Source of the DNA: Vagococcus xieshaowenii
GTDB taxonomy: Bacteria; Bacillota; Bacilli; Lactobacillales; Vagococcaceae
Direction of reading: 5' to 3'
DNA length: 64,000 bases
Assembly: GCF_004792515.1 (NCBI RefSeq)
Contig: NZ_CP038865.1
Coordinates: 1,744,501 to 1,808,500, forward strand
Every line of letters begins with the position of its first letter. The first letter of the stretch is position 1. Under the pieces are notes generated by a model. The model worked only from the letters and a program-made list of their open reading frames with translations, had not been told where the DNA came from and searched no databases. Both the position numbers and the translations under genes were made by a program. Of the stretch, positions 8,603-16,716 are shown piece by piece.

Positions 8603-8624
8603 CTCTAATGAGCTAGATTTTTTT
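8590..8624. terminator. Bidirectional terminator between the exonuclease gene and manA
   Basis: A perfect stem of up to 15 bp, with core ATCTAGCTC/GAGCTAGAT, loop TAAT and A/T tracts on both sides, between convergent genes. Confidence 0.9.
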
Positions 8625-9588
8625 AGTTATTTTTTACACCTGGTGTTGATGCAATAATATCTAATTTACCTGATAATTCCCAAGAAGTGACAGTTGCTGG
8701 AATAATGAAATGTTGCCCCTTTGCAAGTGGCCATTCTTTATCCTCAATTTTAATCATTCCTTCACCTTCTAATACACTAACTAACGTATATTTGTTAACT
8801 TGTTCTAAGCTAACTGGTGAATCAATGGTCCAGTGGAAAACATTGAAATAATCACTTGTGATTAATGTTTTCAACTCACTTTCACCAATCTTTTCAACTG
8901 TTTGTTCAAATGGTGCAACCTCATGTGGGACAGTTGTCACATCAATTGATTGTTGAATATGTAATTCACGTTCGTTGCCTTGATCATCTTTACGATCATA
9001 ATCATACACGCGATATGTTGTATCACTGCTTTGTTGCGTCTCTAAAATAGTCACACCTGCTCCGATTGCATGAATCGTCCCACTTGGTACAAAGAAGAAA
9101 TCCCCTGCTTTTACTTCTACTTCTTCTAATAATTCTGACCACTCACCATCATGAATACGTTGCGCTAATTCTTCACGAGTTTGCGCTGTGTGGCCATAGA
9201 CAATTTTTGAACCTGGATCTGCGTCAATAACATACCAACATTCTGTTTTGCCTAATTCGCCTTCATGAGCCAATCCATACGCATCATCCGGGTGAACTTG
9301 AACCGATAAATCGTCTGCCGCATCAATAATTTTTGTTAACAGTGGGAAAACATCCACTTGAGGATTCCCAAATAATTCTGGATGTGTCGTAAATAACTCT
9401 GCCAGTGACATCCCCGCAAATTCATTTTCTGGTAAAACATGTCCCATACCATTTGGATGTGCGCTAATTGCCCAACACTCCCCAGTTTTTTCACTTGGAA
9501 TTTCATAGTGATAAATATCTCTTAATTTTGTTCCGCCCCAAATTTTTTCTTGTAAAACTGGTGCCATAAAAATCGGTTGTTTCAACAT
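8623..9588 (-). CDS. manA: Mannose-6-phosphate isomerase, class I
   Basis: 321 residues, the short Firmicutes cupin form. It interconverts mannose-6-P and fructose-6-P in mannose use and surface-sugar synthesis. Zinc-site segments seen are LSVQVHPDD (Gln, His) and GKTECWYVID (Glu). FFVPSGTIHAIG with its conserved His lies near residue 170. RBS GAGG lies 6 bp before ATG 9588. It is a single-gene transcript with the shared terminator downstream. Confidence 0.96.
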   Translation of the reverse strand: MLKQPIFMAPVLQEKIWGGTKLRDIYHYEIPSEKTGECWAISAHPNGMGHVLPENEFAGMSLAELFTTHPELFGNPQVDVFPLLTKIIDAADDLSVQVHPDDAYGLAHEGELGKTECWYVIDADPGSKIVYGHTAQTREELAQRIHDGEWSELLEEVEVKAGDFFFVPSGTIHAIGAGVTILETQQSSDTTYRVYDYDRKDDQGNERELHIQQSIDVTTVPHEVAPFEQTVEKIGESELKTLITSDYFNVFHWTIDSPVSLEQVNKYTLVSVLEGEGMIKIEDKEWPLAKGQHFIIPATVTSWELSGKLDIIASTPGVKNN

Positions 9589-9690
9589 ACGTCATCCTCT
9601 CATAATTAAACATGATTTCATTATAGAACGATTTCAACCAATTTGCTACAAAAGACTAGACATTTATAAGAAAAAAATCATAAATAACAA

Positions 9691-9722
9691 AAAAAGCGAG
9701 ACGGTTAACCATCTCGCTTTTC
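9691..9722 (-). terminator. Terminator of the 9737-10234 gene
   Basis: Stem AAAAGCGAGA (9692-9701) with TCTCGCTTTT (9712-9721). The leftward U-tract corresponds to the A-run at 9689-9695. Confidence 0.8.
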
Positions 9723-9736
9723 AACTTCACTATTAA

Positions 9737-10234
9737 TTATTTACCAAATGTTTCTTCTAATGTCTCCATAGTGGTCTTTAGACCAACTAACCAAGCCATT
9801 GTAATATAGTTAGTATATTTTTCAGACTTAGTGATTTTAGCAATATCAGATACATCTAATGAAGCAAAAACTTTTTTTACTTCCATTGTTTGCGCGTGGT
9901 CTGTTACTTTCGCTTCAAACATCGCTTTAACTTCTGGGCTATGCCATTGATTTAATCCAAAGATATCTTCAGTTGTTTCTTCATAACCATTAATTGATGC
10001 AAAGGCATTATCAAAATATTGTAAAAGGTTCAATTCACCTTTTTTGAAGTATAAATCCATTGCTTCTACAATACGAGCTGAAGATGTTTTTTTCTTCACT
10101 AATTTATGAATGGCTTCTGCATCAGTTTTTTGGCTTAATAAAGCAAAATCTTCTGCATCTGTCATGTATGTCGCAATCATTTTTTTGATATAGTTTCTTT
10201 GATACTTTAATTTAGGCGTTTTTCCTGTTGTCAT
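9737..10234 (-). CDS. Hypothetical soluble helical protein, 165 aa
   Basis: I do not recognise the family. It is Lys- and Glu/Asp-rich, has no signal peptide or membrane segment, and looks all-alpha (for example DAEAIHKLVKKKTSSARIVE and TNYITMAWLVGLKTTME). AAGGAG precedes ATG 10234, and a terminator lies directly downstream, so it is a well-formed single-gene unit. No catalytic motif stands out. Confidence 0.75.
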   Translation of the reverse strand: MTTGKTPKLKYQRNYIKKMIATYMTDAEDFALLSQKTDAEAIHKLVKKKTSSARIVEAMDLYFKKGELNLLQYFDNAFASINGYEETTEDIFGLNQWHSPEVKAMFEAKVTDHAQTMEVKKVFASLDVSDIAKITKSEKYTNYITMAWLVGLKTTMETLEETFGK

Positions 10235-10434
10235 ATCCGTAATTCTCCTTCAACACTCTATAAATATATAACTAAACTTGTTTTAATCAACCTTTTAAAA
10301 GTACCGTATTTTCAAGAAATATGCAAGTGTTTTCGCCTGTTTTTCATGATTATGTCATTATTGAATAAGCGGTTCTAGCCCTTTATCATGTTTAATTATC
10401 GGTTCTTTCACTATTTTTTCTAGACGCATTTTAA

Positions 10435-10698
10435 TTATTCGGTTAATTTCTTCACTTGATATACTTTAGAAACTGTTAGTATTTCTTCATAAATAGCCAA
10501 TATACATGGCTCATATTCTTTATGTTTTATACACGCAGAGACTTTTTTTAATACATCTTTTTCACGATCTTCATCTAATACTTCTCTTGTCTGTGCTTTT
10601 TTGATTGAAATAACTTCTTCCACCACTTGCATTCTCTCTTCCAACAACGCAACCAACTGGTGATCAATGTCATCTATTTTGCGACGAGCATTTTCCAA
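10435..10698 (-). CDS. Chorismate mutase, AroQ class (type II fold)
   Basis: 87 residues. RRKIDDIDHQLVALLEERM carries the AroQ Arg and Asp active-site pattern, followed by VEEVISIKKAQ with the conserved Lys. A C-terminal helix with YEEI...S completes the three-helix domain. It converts chorismate to prephenate for Phe/Tyr synthesis. The start is TTG at 10698 with GAGGAG 9 bp upstream. It lies 15 bp after the sirtuin gene and is probably cotranscribed; why the two are paired is not clear. Confidence 0.88.
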   Translation of the reverse strand: MENARRKIDDIDHQLVALLEERMQVVEEVISIKKAQTREVLDEDREKDVLKKVSACIKHKEYEPCILAIYEEILTVSKVYQVKKLTE

Positions 10699-10713
10699 TT
10701 TGTTTCACTCCTC

Positions 10714-11430
10714 TTATTTCTTTTCACTCTTTTTTATTTTTTCAAAAAACTTAGTCGCATCTCCTAAGACAGTCAACGTGTCACGACTAACTTGAGTTGC
10801 CTCTTTATTCACTAATATAACCTTAGCATCAGGCGAACGGTAATCTAAGAGCCCCGCGAATGGATAAACACGCAAACTAGTCCCTACTACAACAATCGTA
10901 TCAGCTTGCATGACTTGACGGATTGCGTGTTGCACGTTGTTTTCGTCCAACCCTTCTTCGTAAAGCACCACGTCAGGACGTAATGGTCCGCCACACCCTT
11001 CATGAAAATCATCATCTAAATAGCTGGTCACCGGCACCGACTTGCCACACTGCTGACAGTAAACATGATACAAGCTACCGTGAAATTCAATTAAGTTTTT
11101 TTGACCGGCCTGTTGATGTAAGCTATCAATATTTTGGGTAATCACCGCGACCTCTTTTGTCCGTTCCAACTCAGCCATCACTTGATGAATCACATTTGGC
11201 TGTGCCTCAGGATGATAGAGATTTTTGACAAACTGATAAAACTTTTCTGGTTCACGTTTCAAACACGTATGGCTTAACAAATATTCTGGCGCTTCGAAAC
11301 CGGCATACACACCATCTAACGAGCGATAATCGGGAATGCCCGAGGGAACCGATACACCAGCACCTGTCATAAAGACGAGATGTTTTGCTTGTTGAATGAA
11401 TTGAATCGCTAACGCTTCTTGTTCTGTCAC
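10714..11430 (-). CDS. NAD-dependent protein deacylase, Sir2 family
   Basis: 238 residues. The NAD pocket GAGVSVPSGIPDYRS (about 23-37), the catalytic motif QNIDSLHQQAG with HGS downstream, and the C-terminal VVVGTSLRVYP are present. Sirtuins remove acyl groups from lysine with NAD. The zinc site has CQQC, but the second pair is HEGCGG, so one cysteine is replaced, possibly by His (H-x2-C). The start is GTG at 11430 with AAAGGAG upstream. First gene of a two-gene unit with the chorismate mutase. Confidence 0.93.
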   Translation of the reverse strand: MTEQEALAIQFIQQAKHLVFMTGAGVSVPSGIPDYRSLDGVYAGFEAPEYLLSHTCLKREPEKFYQFVKNLYHPEAQPNVIHQVMAELERTKEVAVITQNIDSLHQQAGQKNLIEFHGSLYHVYCQQCGKSVPVTSYLDDDFHEGCGGPLRPDVVLYEEGLDENNVQHAIRQVMQADTIVVVGTSLRVYPFAGLLDYRSPDAKVILVNKEATQVSRDTLTVLGDATKFFEKIKKSEKK

Positions 11431-11504
11431 TATCCATCACTCCTTTTTCAGTTATCCTTACCCCTCTATTATTTCAAATATTCTAAAAAAAGACTAGCCA
11501 CTAT

Positions 11505-11535
11505 TAAAAAAGCCCTCAGGAACATCCCAAGAGCT
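11505..11535 (-). terminator. Terminator of the EamA transporter gene
   Basis: An 11-bp stem including G-U pairs, AGCCCTCAGGA (11511-11521) with TCCCAAGAGCT (11525-11535). The leftward U-tract is the A-run 11505-11510. Confidence 0.8.
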
Positions 11536-11545
11536 AAGTGACTTA

Positions 11546-12454
11546 CTATCCATCATAAAAGCCTAATATCGCAATTGCCACCATAATCATCGCAATCACT
11601 AAATACTGTTTCACACTTAATTTTTCTTTCAAGAAAATTCTAGACCATAACACAGAAATAATACTATAAGAAGAAATCAACGGTGCGACAATAATAGCGT
11701 TACTAGCAATAGCACCTACATAGAAAAATTGTCCTAGCGTTTCAAAACTAGCGGCTGCTAAACGATTCTTCTCATTAGGGAAAATAATCGATTCTCCTTT
11801 TACAACTTTCAAATATGCCCAACATGCTAAAGCAACCAATAAAAAGGTGATTTCATAACTAATCAATGCTTGATCTTCTGACATAAATTGTTTCGTTTCT
11901 AAATAATAGCCGTCCAAAAATGTTCCCATACCATCAATGATACAATATAAAATTGGGAAAATAATCGCCATCGCACTCTTACGATATTTCTTATCCACAA
12001 CTGTTCCTTCTGCAGCAAGTTCCGCGTCAGCTTCTTGTTTTTCAAATAGTGATAATAAGAAAATACCTACAGAAATCAACGCAACCGCCAAAAACTGCAC
12101 TTTCGTCATCTTGCCACCTAAAAATAAGAACGTTAACATTGCAGAAACTGCACCTGATGAATTACTAATTGGTGAAGAAACCGACAACTCAATATAGCGT
12201 AAGCCTTTGTAGCCTATTGCCATCGACAAAATATACATAAATGAAACAGGCAAATATTTCACTAGATTCAACAAGTCAAAACGTATACCTTCATAAAGCA
12301 TCATATAGAGTATCGCGTGAAGTCCCATCACTAACCCTACCATGATAACTGTTCTTAATGCACTGTAACTCTCTTTAGGATTGTTGCCTTTTTTATAAAA
12401 TAAATCCGCCGTTCCCCATGCAAGAACGGTAATAATCGCTGGTAAAAACCACAT
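11546..12454 (-). CDS. EamA/DMT-superfamily permease
   Basis: 302 residues with about ten hydrophobic segments in two repeats joined by a charged loop (EKQEADAELAAEGTVVDKKYRK, about 143-164, given here as the loop position). It opens with MWFLPAIITVLAWGTADLFY, typical of drug/metabolite transporters. Substrates in the family range from sugars to amino acids and cannot be assigned. The gene has its own promoter downstream of the structured RNA at 12561-12800, so the RNA terminator need not control it. Confidence 0.85.
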   Translation of the reverse strand: MWFLPAIITVLAWGTADLFYKKGNNPKESYSALRTVIMVGLVMGLHAILYMMLYEGIRFDLLNLVKYLPVSFMYILSMAIGYKGLRYIELSVSSPISNSSGAVSAMLTFLFLGGKMTKVQFLAVALISVGIFLLSLFEKQEADAELAAEGTVVDKKYRKSAMAIIFPILYCIIDGMGTFLDGYYLETKQFMSEDQALISYEITFLLVALACWAYLKVVKGESIIFPNEKNRLAAASFETLGQFFYVGAIASNAIIVAPLISSYSIISVLWSRIFLKEKLSVKQYLVIAMIMVAIAILGFYDG

Positions 12455-12493
12455 AAATAATTCCTAACCTTTCAAAATTGTTTTTATTTATTA

Positions 12494-12522
12494 AAATTAT
12501 CCTAATTATCAGTAAAGGTCAA
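12494..12522 (-). promoter_or_regulatory. Candidate promoter of the EamA permease gene
   Basis: Reading leftward, -35 TTGACC (12517-12522) and -10 TAATTT (12494-12499) are spaced exactly 17 bp. Placed between the RNA terminator and the permease start, it suggests that the upstream RNA is a separate transcript. Confidence 0.55.
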
Positions 12523-12560
12523 TCCTTCTAACAAAAAAATTCGAATGAAGCTTGTTTAGA

Positions 12561-12591
12561 TAAAAAAAAGTAACCAGCCTCTGCTAGTTAC
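12561..12591 (-). terminator. Terminator of the structured RNA
   Basis: A 9-bp stem with one G-U pair (12570-12578 with 12583-12591), loop of 4, followed leftward by eight U (A-run 12562-12569). Confidence 0.85.
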
Positions 12592-12800
12592 TAAAAACTA
12601 TCCCACCCATCCTTCTATCTGTTTGGCATACCGTTATAATTGATACACAATAAATTCTACTCATGTACGCGAAGCAGGGATACTCAATAATTGTGGGATT
12701 GCCACTGGCTGTCCCCTACGACATAGCCTACAGGTGAGACAATTAGTTTGTCTCAAACTTTTATACCCGAACGAATAGAAGTTTAACCACCCAGTTTTTA
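12561..12800 (-). ncRNA. Structured RNA of unknown class with intrinsic terminator
   Basis: Read on the minus strand, this about 240-nt segment is rich in nested pairings. An outer AAAAACU/AGUUUUU pairs the two ends (12794-12800 with 12592-12598). A CUUCUAU/AUAGAAG pair can extend this outer stem or be replaced by a local hairpin AAACUU...AAGUUU around 12751-12785. Further hairpins are GAGACAA/UUGUCUC (12735-12753), GGCU(AU)GUC/GACAGCC (12708-12728) and CACAAU/AUUGUG (12646-12695). It ends in GUAACUAGC/GCUGGUUAC and a U8 tract. It begins at the stop codon of the DIP1984 gene. It has no long ORF. I could not match it to T-box, 6S, tmRNA, SRP or a known riboswitch. Confidence 0.6.
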
Positions 12801-13253
12801 TTCTATTAAATCCACTGTCCAATTTTTTTCTTGAATTTTAGTATCTAACAGGCGTAATTCTTTTGACAATTGGTTTATTTTCTTATTAACTTCAACTGGA
12901 TTCATCATGAGTACCGTTTTAATCTCAGCACGAGAAATACGGTAATCTTTTTCTGTCATATAATGATAAAGCTTTTGCATACTATCTCGTTGTGTGGCAA
13001 TCGTTTTTCTATCAATCAGACATTCAACTAATGTTTTGCCCTCAATTGTCACCATTTGATTCGTTCTTGTGATTTTTTTCAATAAATGATTAGACTGTTG
13101 ATAACACATCTCTAATTCGTTCAAAATAGCCTCACAATCTTCATATGACGTTTCACCTTCTTGAATTTTAACGCTTTGACGAAAACGTTCAATTAGTTCA
13201 TATTGCTTATCTTCTAGCGCTTTTTTCTCGATTAATGCCTCTGCTAATTTCAC
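12798..13253 (-). CDS. DIP1984-family protein (septicolysin-like)
   Basis: 151 residues and predominantly coiled-coil/helical. Family hallmarks are the opening MKLAEALIEKKALEDK, ITRTNQMV near the middle, a segment YRISRAEIKTVLMMN, and the ending LDTKIQEKNWTVDL. The function is not known despite the toxin-like label. I place the start at GTG 13253 because GAGG lies 8 bp upstream; the ATG at 13259 is too close to it. Its stop codon abuts the structured RNA. Confidence 0.85.
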   Translation of the reverse strand: MKLAEALIEKKALEDKQYELIERFRQSVKIQEGETSYEDCEAILNELEMCYQQSNHLLKKITRTNQMVTIEGKTLVECLIDRKTIATQRDSMQKLYHYMTEKDYRISRAEIKTVLMMNPVEVNKKINQLSKELRLLDTKIQEKNWTVDLIE

Positions 13254-13410
13254 CTTCATCACCTCGTGTCTTTCTTACTGTTATTATAACAAAACCGTTA
13301 GTAATTGTCTTAAACGAATAAAAAGAAACAACTTATACGATTATTTCATGACAACTTTCACAAAAAATGATATGATAGGTTGAGAATAAACAATAAAGGA
13401 GTAATGTATA

Positions 13411-13707
13411 ATGGTACCAGCAATTATTTATTGGGCATGTATTTTAGTCGGCATCGCGTGGACTGTCTTATCAATCGGATTATCTCTATTCTACTTAGCT
13501 AGAAAAGAAAACGGAAATTTATGGGCATTCGCATTTTTCAATGTGTTAGTTGTTATTCTATTAGCAATTATCTTGTTCGTATACAAAAAATGGGATTTCG
13601 AGATTTCAACTTACAGCTCATTAATCACAAGCTTAATTTGGGCTAACTTAGCATTAACAGTTATTCAAGCTATCGTAGGACGCGTTAAAAAACCTGCTGC
13701 AGCTTAA
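13411..13707 (+). CDS. Small membrane protein, 98 aa
   Basis: Three hydrophobic segments at about residues 4-29, 38-60 and 68-90, with short Lys/Arg-containing loops (LARKENGN, YKKWDFE) and the tail GRVKKPAAA. I do not recognise a family. RBS AAAGGAG lies before ATG 13411, and a perfect terminator follows, so it is a monocistronic gene. Confidence 0.8.
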   Translation: MVPAIIYWACILVGIAWTVLSIGLSLFYLARKENGNLWAFAFFNVLVVILLAIILFVYKKWDFEISTYSSLITSLIWANLALTVIQAIVGRVKKPAAA

Positions 13708-13720
13708 TTCTATTGGCTAA

Positions 13721-13757
13721 AAAAACAGGTCATCATGATGACCTGTTTTTATTTTTT
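13721..13757 (+). terminator. Terminator of the small membrane protein gene
   Basis: A 30-bp perfect palindrome (13721-13750) with AAAAACAGGTCATCA as its left arm, followed by ATTTTTT. Confidence 0.9.
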
Positions 13758-13769
13758 CTTATTTATCTC

Positions 13770-13798
13770 TTGACCTCCCTCTACTCTTCCTTTATGAT
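13770..13798 (+). promoter_or_regulatory. Promoter of the lysine-riboswitch transcript
   Basis: -35 TTGACC (13770-13775) and -10 TATGAT (13793-13798) with 17-bp spacing. Transcription would start near 13805, shortly before the aptamer. Confidence 0.7.
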
Positions 13799-13827
13799 AG
13801 TACCTAACAAAACAATTAAATATGCCT

Positions 13828-14004
13828 CATGATGAGGTAGAGGTCGCGGTAATTAAGAATGATGGTCGAGTTTGAGGAAACAAAGACACTATCAGGAGGG
13901 AAAACCGCCGAAATGTATACTAGCCTCACTAGTATATGTTGGGACAACAGTTAATAGCTGTTGGACTGTCTCAGTCTGCGAAGATTGAGTTGCGCTATTT
14001 TTGT
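13828..14004 (+). promoter_or_regulatory. Lysine riboswitch (L-box) aptamer
   Basis: Conserved L-box blocks appear in order: GAGGTAGAGGTCGCGG (13834-13849), GGAGGGAAAACCGCCGAA (13895-13912), GTTGGGACAACAG near 13938-13950, and the closing GAGTTGCGCTAT (13987-13998). P1 pairs AGGTAG with CTATTT. The 5' strand ATGAGGT (13832-13838) is also complementary to ACCTCAT of the downstream terminator (14035-14041), so lysine binding should free the terminator: an OFF switch. It precedes an amino-acid ABC transporter. Confidence 0.92.
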
Positions 14005-14032
14005 CAGCTAGGCAATTAGAATGTAAACGTTC

Positions 14033-14067
14033 AGACCTCATGTATTTATCATGAGGTCTTTTTTTTA
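14033..14067 (+). terminator. Riboswitch-controlled terminator
   Basis: Stem AGACCTCATG/CATGAGGTCT with a 7-nt loop (14033-14059) and a U-tract to 14067. Its left arm is complementary to the 5' strand of riboswitch stem P1. Confidence 0.9.
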
Positions 14068-14090
14068 TTAAAAATTAGGAGGAAATATAA

Positions 14091-15677
14091 ATGAAACACT
14101 TTTATCGATGGTTCACTGCACTTATTTTATTGATCACAACAATCACCTTATTTGGTGGTACAACCTTAGCCACTGATGATGACAACGTCTTTCGTGTAGG
14201 AATGGAAGCAGGTTATCCCCCATTCAACTGGACACAACAAGATGATGCTAACGGTGCTGTGCCGATTGAAGGCTCTAAAGAATATGCTGGCGGTTACGAT
14301 GTCGAAATGGCCAAAAAAATCGCCGAAGGGCTAGGAAAAGAACTTGTAATCGTCAAAACTTCTTGGGATGGTCTCCCACCTGCCCTAACATCAGGTAAGA
14401 TCGATGCCATTATCGCTGGTATGTCACCTACTGAAGAACGAAGAAAAGCGATTGATTTTACTGAGGCTTATCACGATGCCTCTTTAGTTATCATGGTAAA
14501 AAAAGGCTCACCCTTTGAAAACGCAACGTCATTAAAAGATTTTGCTGGTGCTAAACTAACTGCACAAATGGGGACACTACACTATGATGCCATTGATCAA
14601 ATAGACGGTGTCCAAAAAGAATTAGCGATGGGTGATTTTCCAGAGATGCGTGTAGCATTAGATTCGGGAATTATTGATGGCTATGTATCAGAAAGCGTAG
14701 AAGGAAAAACAGCCAAAAAAGTCAATCCAAACTTCATCGCAGTGGAATTCAGCAAAGAAAACGGCTTCCAACAATCAGACTCAGATTCAACAGCTGCCAT
14801 TGGATTGAAAAAAGGAAGCGACTTACGCGAGGATATTAATGCCATTTTAGCAAGTATTCCTGTTACTGAGCGTGAATCAATCATGAACACTGCAATCGAA
14901 CAACAACCTGATACAGCTAACGATTTAAGTTGGTTTGGCTGGGTCATGAAAATTGCGAAAGAAAACTGGCCGATGTTCTTACGTGGGGCCGCTATGACAT
15001 TGTTCATTTCAATTCTAGGAACGATTATCGGAACAGCTATCGGAATGGGAATTGGTATTTTCCGTGCCATTCCTACACCAAAAAAAGCGGGTAAAAACTT
15101 CTTCTACAAGTTATTGAATGGTTTGTTCTCTATTTATATTGAAATTTTCCGTGGCACACCGATGATTGTACAATCAATGGTTATCTACTACGGTTTAGCT
15201 CAAGCGTTTGGCATCAACATGAACCGTACGTTAGCAGCGGTTTTAATCGTTTCAATCAACACGGGAGCTTATATGACCGAAATCGTGCGTGGTGGTATTT
15301 TCTCTGTGGATAAAGGACAATTCGAAGCCGCTCAAGCTATCGGAATGACTCATTTCCAAACAATGAGACACGTTGTCATACCGCAAGTAATCCGAAATAT
15401 TTTACCAGCTACAGGTAATGAATTTGTTATTAACATTAAAGATACTTCTGTATTAAACGTTATCGCCGTATCTGAATTATTCTTCTCTGCCAAAACAGTA
15501 GCCGGTGCGAATTTCCGATTCTTTGAAACATTCTTCATCATCTGTGTGATTTATTTCGTGATGACATTCTTAGTCACACAAATTTTACGCTACATAGAGC
15601 GCCGTATGGATCAACCGAAGAAATACTACGCACCATATGCTAATCAAATGCAAGTGCAAAAAATCGAACAAGAATAG
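14091..15677 (+). CDS. Amino-acid ABC transporter, fused substrate-binding protein and permease; probable lysine importer
   Basis: 528 residues. A signal peptide (about 1-28) leads into a periplasmic-binding-protein domain (about 33-275; [12 protein letters not shown] and [17 protein letters not shown] are typical amino-acid-binding segments). A HisM/GlnP-type permease domain follows (about 295-505) with the EAA loop [20 protein letters not shown]. Fused binding protein/permease chains are common in Lactobacillales. The lysine riboswitch directly upstream is the main ground for proposing lysine as substrate; similarity alone would suggest glutamine or another polar amino acid. The ATPase gene follows by 11 bp. 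Confidence 0.93.
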   Translation: MKHFYRWFTALILLITTITLFGGTTLATDDDNVFRVGMEAGYPPFNWTQQDDANGAVPIEGSKEYAGGYDVEMAKKIAEGLGKELVIVKTSWDGLPPALTSGKIDAIIAGMSPTEERRKAIDFTEAYHDASLVIMVKKGSPFENATSLKDFAGAKLTAQMGTLHYDAIDQIDGVQKELAMGDFPEMRVALDSGIIDGYVSESVEGKTAKKVNPNFIAVEFSKENGFQQSDSDSTAAIGLKKGSDLREDINAILASIPVTERESIMNTAIEQQPDTANDLSWFGWVMKIAKENWPMFLRGAAMTLFISILGTIIGTAIGMGIGIFRAIPTPKKAGKNFFYKLLNGLFSIYIEIFRGTPMIVQSMVIYYGLAQAFGINMNRTLAAVLIVSINTGAYMTEIVRGGIFSVDKGQFEAAQAIGMTHFQTMRHVVIPQVIRNILPATGNEFVINIKDTSVLNVIAVSELFFSAKTVAGANFRFFETFFIICVIYFVMTFLVTQILRYIERRMDQPKKYYAPYANQMQVQKIEQE

Positions 15678-15688
15678 AGGGAAAAACG

Positions 15689-16429
15689 ATGGAAAATATG
15701 ATTGAAATTATCGATTTACACAAACAATATGGTGATAATTTAGTCCTTAAAGGTGTTGATTTAAGTATTAAACCTGGTGAAGTCGTAACGATTATTGGCT
15801 CATCTGGTTCAGGTAAATCAACCCTACTACGCTGTATTAACCTTTTAGAAGAACCAACAAGTGGTGATATCAAATTCAAAGGTGACAGTATTTTAGCTGA
15901 AAATTATTCACTTTCTACATTACGTACACACTTAGGTATGGTATTCCAGCATTTCAATCTGTTTGAAAACTTGGATGTTTTACAAAACTGTGTCGTTGGA
16001 CAAGTGCAAGTCTTAAAAAGAAATCCTAAAGAGGCGCATCAAATCGCCTTAGCTAATCTAGAAAAAGTTGGCCTTGCAGACTTTGCTCATGCCCAACCAA
16101 AACAGCTCTCAGGTGGGCAAAAACAACGTGTCGCGATTGCTCGTGCTCTATCTATGAATCCTGATTGTTTACTATTTGATGAACCAACCTCGGCTCTTGA
16201 TCCTGAAATGGTGGGAGAAGTATTAAAAATCATGCGTGAGTTAGCCGATGAAGGCTTAACAATGGTGATTGTGACACACGAAATGATTTTCGCTCGTGAT
16301 GTATCCGATCGTGTCATCTTTATGAACCAAGGCGTTGTCGCTGAAGAAGGTACACCTGAAGAAATATTTAACCATCCTAAAGAGGAACGAACGAAAGAAT
16401 TCTTAAAACGTGTTTTAGACAACAATTAA
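15689..16429 (+). CDS. Amino-acid ABC transporter ATP-binding protein (GlnQ/HisP type)
   Basis: 246 residues. Walker [10 protein letters not shown] (about 37-45), Q-loop [10 protein letters not shown], signature LSGGQKQR, Walker [13 protein letters not shown] and the H-loop VTHEM are complete. It energises the preceding fused binding protein/permease and shares its riboswitch control. RBS GAGGG precedes ATG 15689. A terminator follows that overlaps a DnaA-box sequence. Confidence 0.95.
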   Translation: MENMIEIIDLHKQYGDNLVLKGVDLSIKPGEVVTIIGSSGSGKSTLLRCINLLEEPTSGDIKFKGDSILAENYSLSTLRTHLGMVFQHFNLFENLDVLQNCVVGQVQVLKRNPKEAHQIALANLEKVGLADFAHAQPKQLSGGQKQRVAIARALSMNPDCLLFDEPTSALDPEMVGEVLKIMRELADEGLTMVIVTHEMIFARDVSDRVIFMNQGVVAEEGTPEEIFNHPKEERTKEFLKRVLDNN

Positions 16430-16440
16430 CAGCTAATCAA

Positions 16441-16482
16441 AAAATGTGGATAACTTACACTTAAGTTACTCACATTTTTTTT
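16441..16482 (+). terminator. Terminator of the lysine ABC operon
   Basis: ATGTG(ga)TAACTTA pairs with TAAGTTA(ct)CACAT around loop CACT, followed by a T-run. The left arm contains a consensus DnaA box (16445-16453). Confidence 0.75.
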
Positions 16483-16597
16483 GCTTATTCCACCCTTTTT
16501 CTAGCACTTTTACACATTTTTAACAACTTATCCACAAAAACTGTGTAAAACTTTCTGTGAATAGTGGATAACTATGTAAGAGGTTTCTTTATCCCCA
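16445..16597. promoter_or_regulatory. DnaA-box cluster
   Basis: Within 153 bp there are two exact TTATCCACA boxes (16445-16453 reversed, 16528-16536 forward), one TTATCCACT (16563-16571 reversed), one TTATCCCCA (16589-16597), and two sites fitting the relaxed TTWTNCACA (16508-16516 forward, 16542-16550 reversed). Both orientations occur. The chromosomal origin genes are not nearby, so this looks like a non-origin DnaA-binding cluster or a site through which DnaA affects uppP or the upstream operon. Confidence 0.65.
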
Positions 16598-16656
16598 AAC
16601 TTTGTTTACACTTCTATCCGAATAACAAATTTAACATTTTTTTAACTACCTAGTCA

Positions 16657-16685
16657 TTGGTTTTCTCTTTTAAACACGTTATACT
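16657..16685 (+). promoter_or_regulatory. Candidate uppP promoter
   Basis: -35 TTGGTT (16657-16662) and -10 TATACT (16680-16685), 17-bp spacing, about 30 bp before the uppP start. Confidence 0.6.
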
Positions 16686-16716
16686 TAATAAATATTAGAT
16701 AGGAAAGGAATTTTTT

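Noticed and set aside
12561-12800. T-box or cobalamin-type riboswitch
   Set aside because: The T-box core AGGGTGG-ACCGCG is absent on the minus strand. A GCCACTGG resembling part of a cobalamin aptamer lies on the plus strand, facing the wrong way, and the other cobalamin blocks are missing.
12561-12800. 6S RNA
   Set aside because: Length and terminator fit, but the fold looks multi-branched rather than one long stem with a central bubble; left unassigned.
14020-14036. cre-like ATGTAAACGTTCAGA before the riboswitch terminator
   Set aside because: Two mismatches at conserved cre positions, and it lies within the riboswitch expression platform, where another function explains the sequence.
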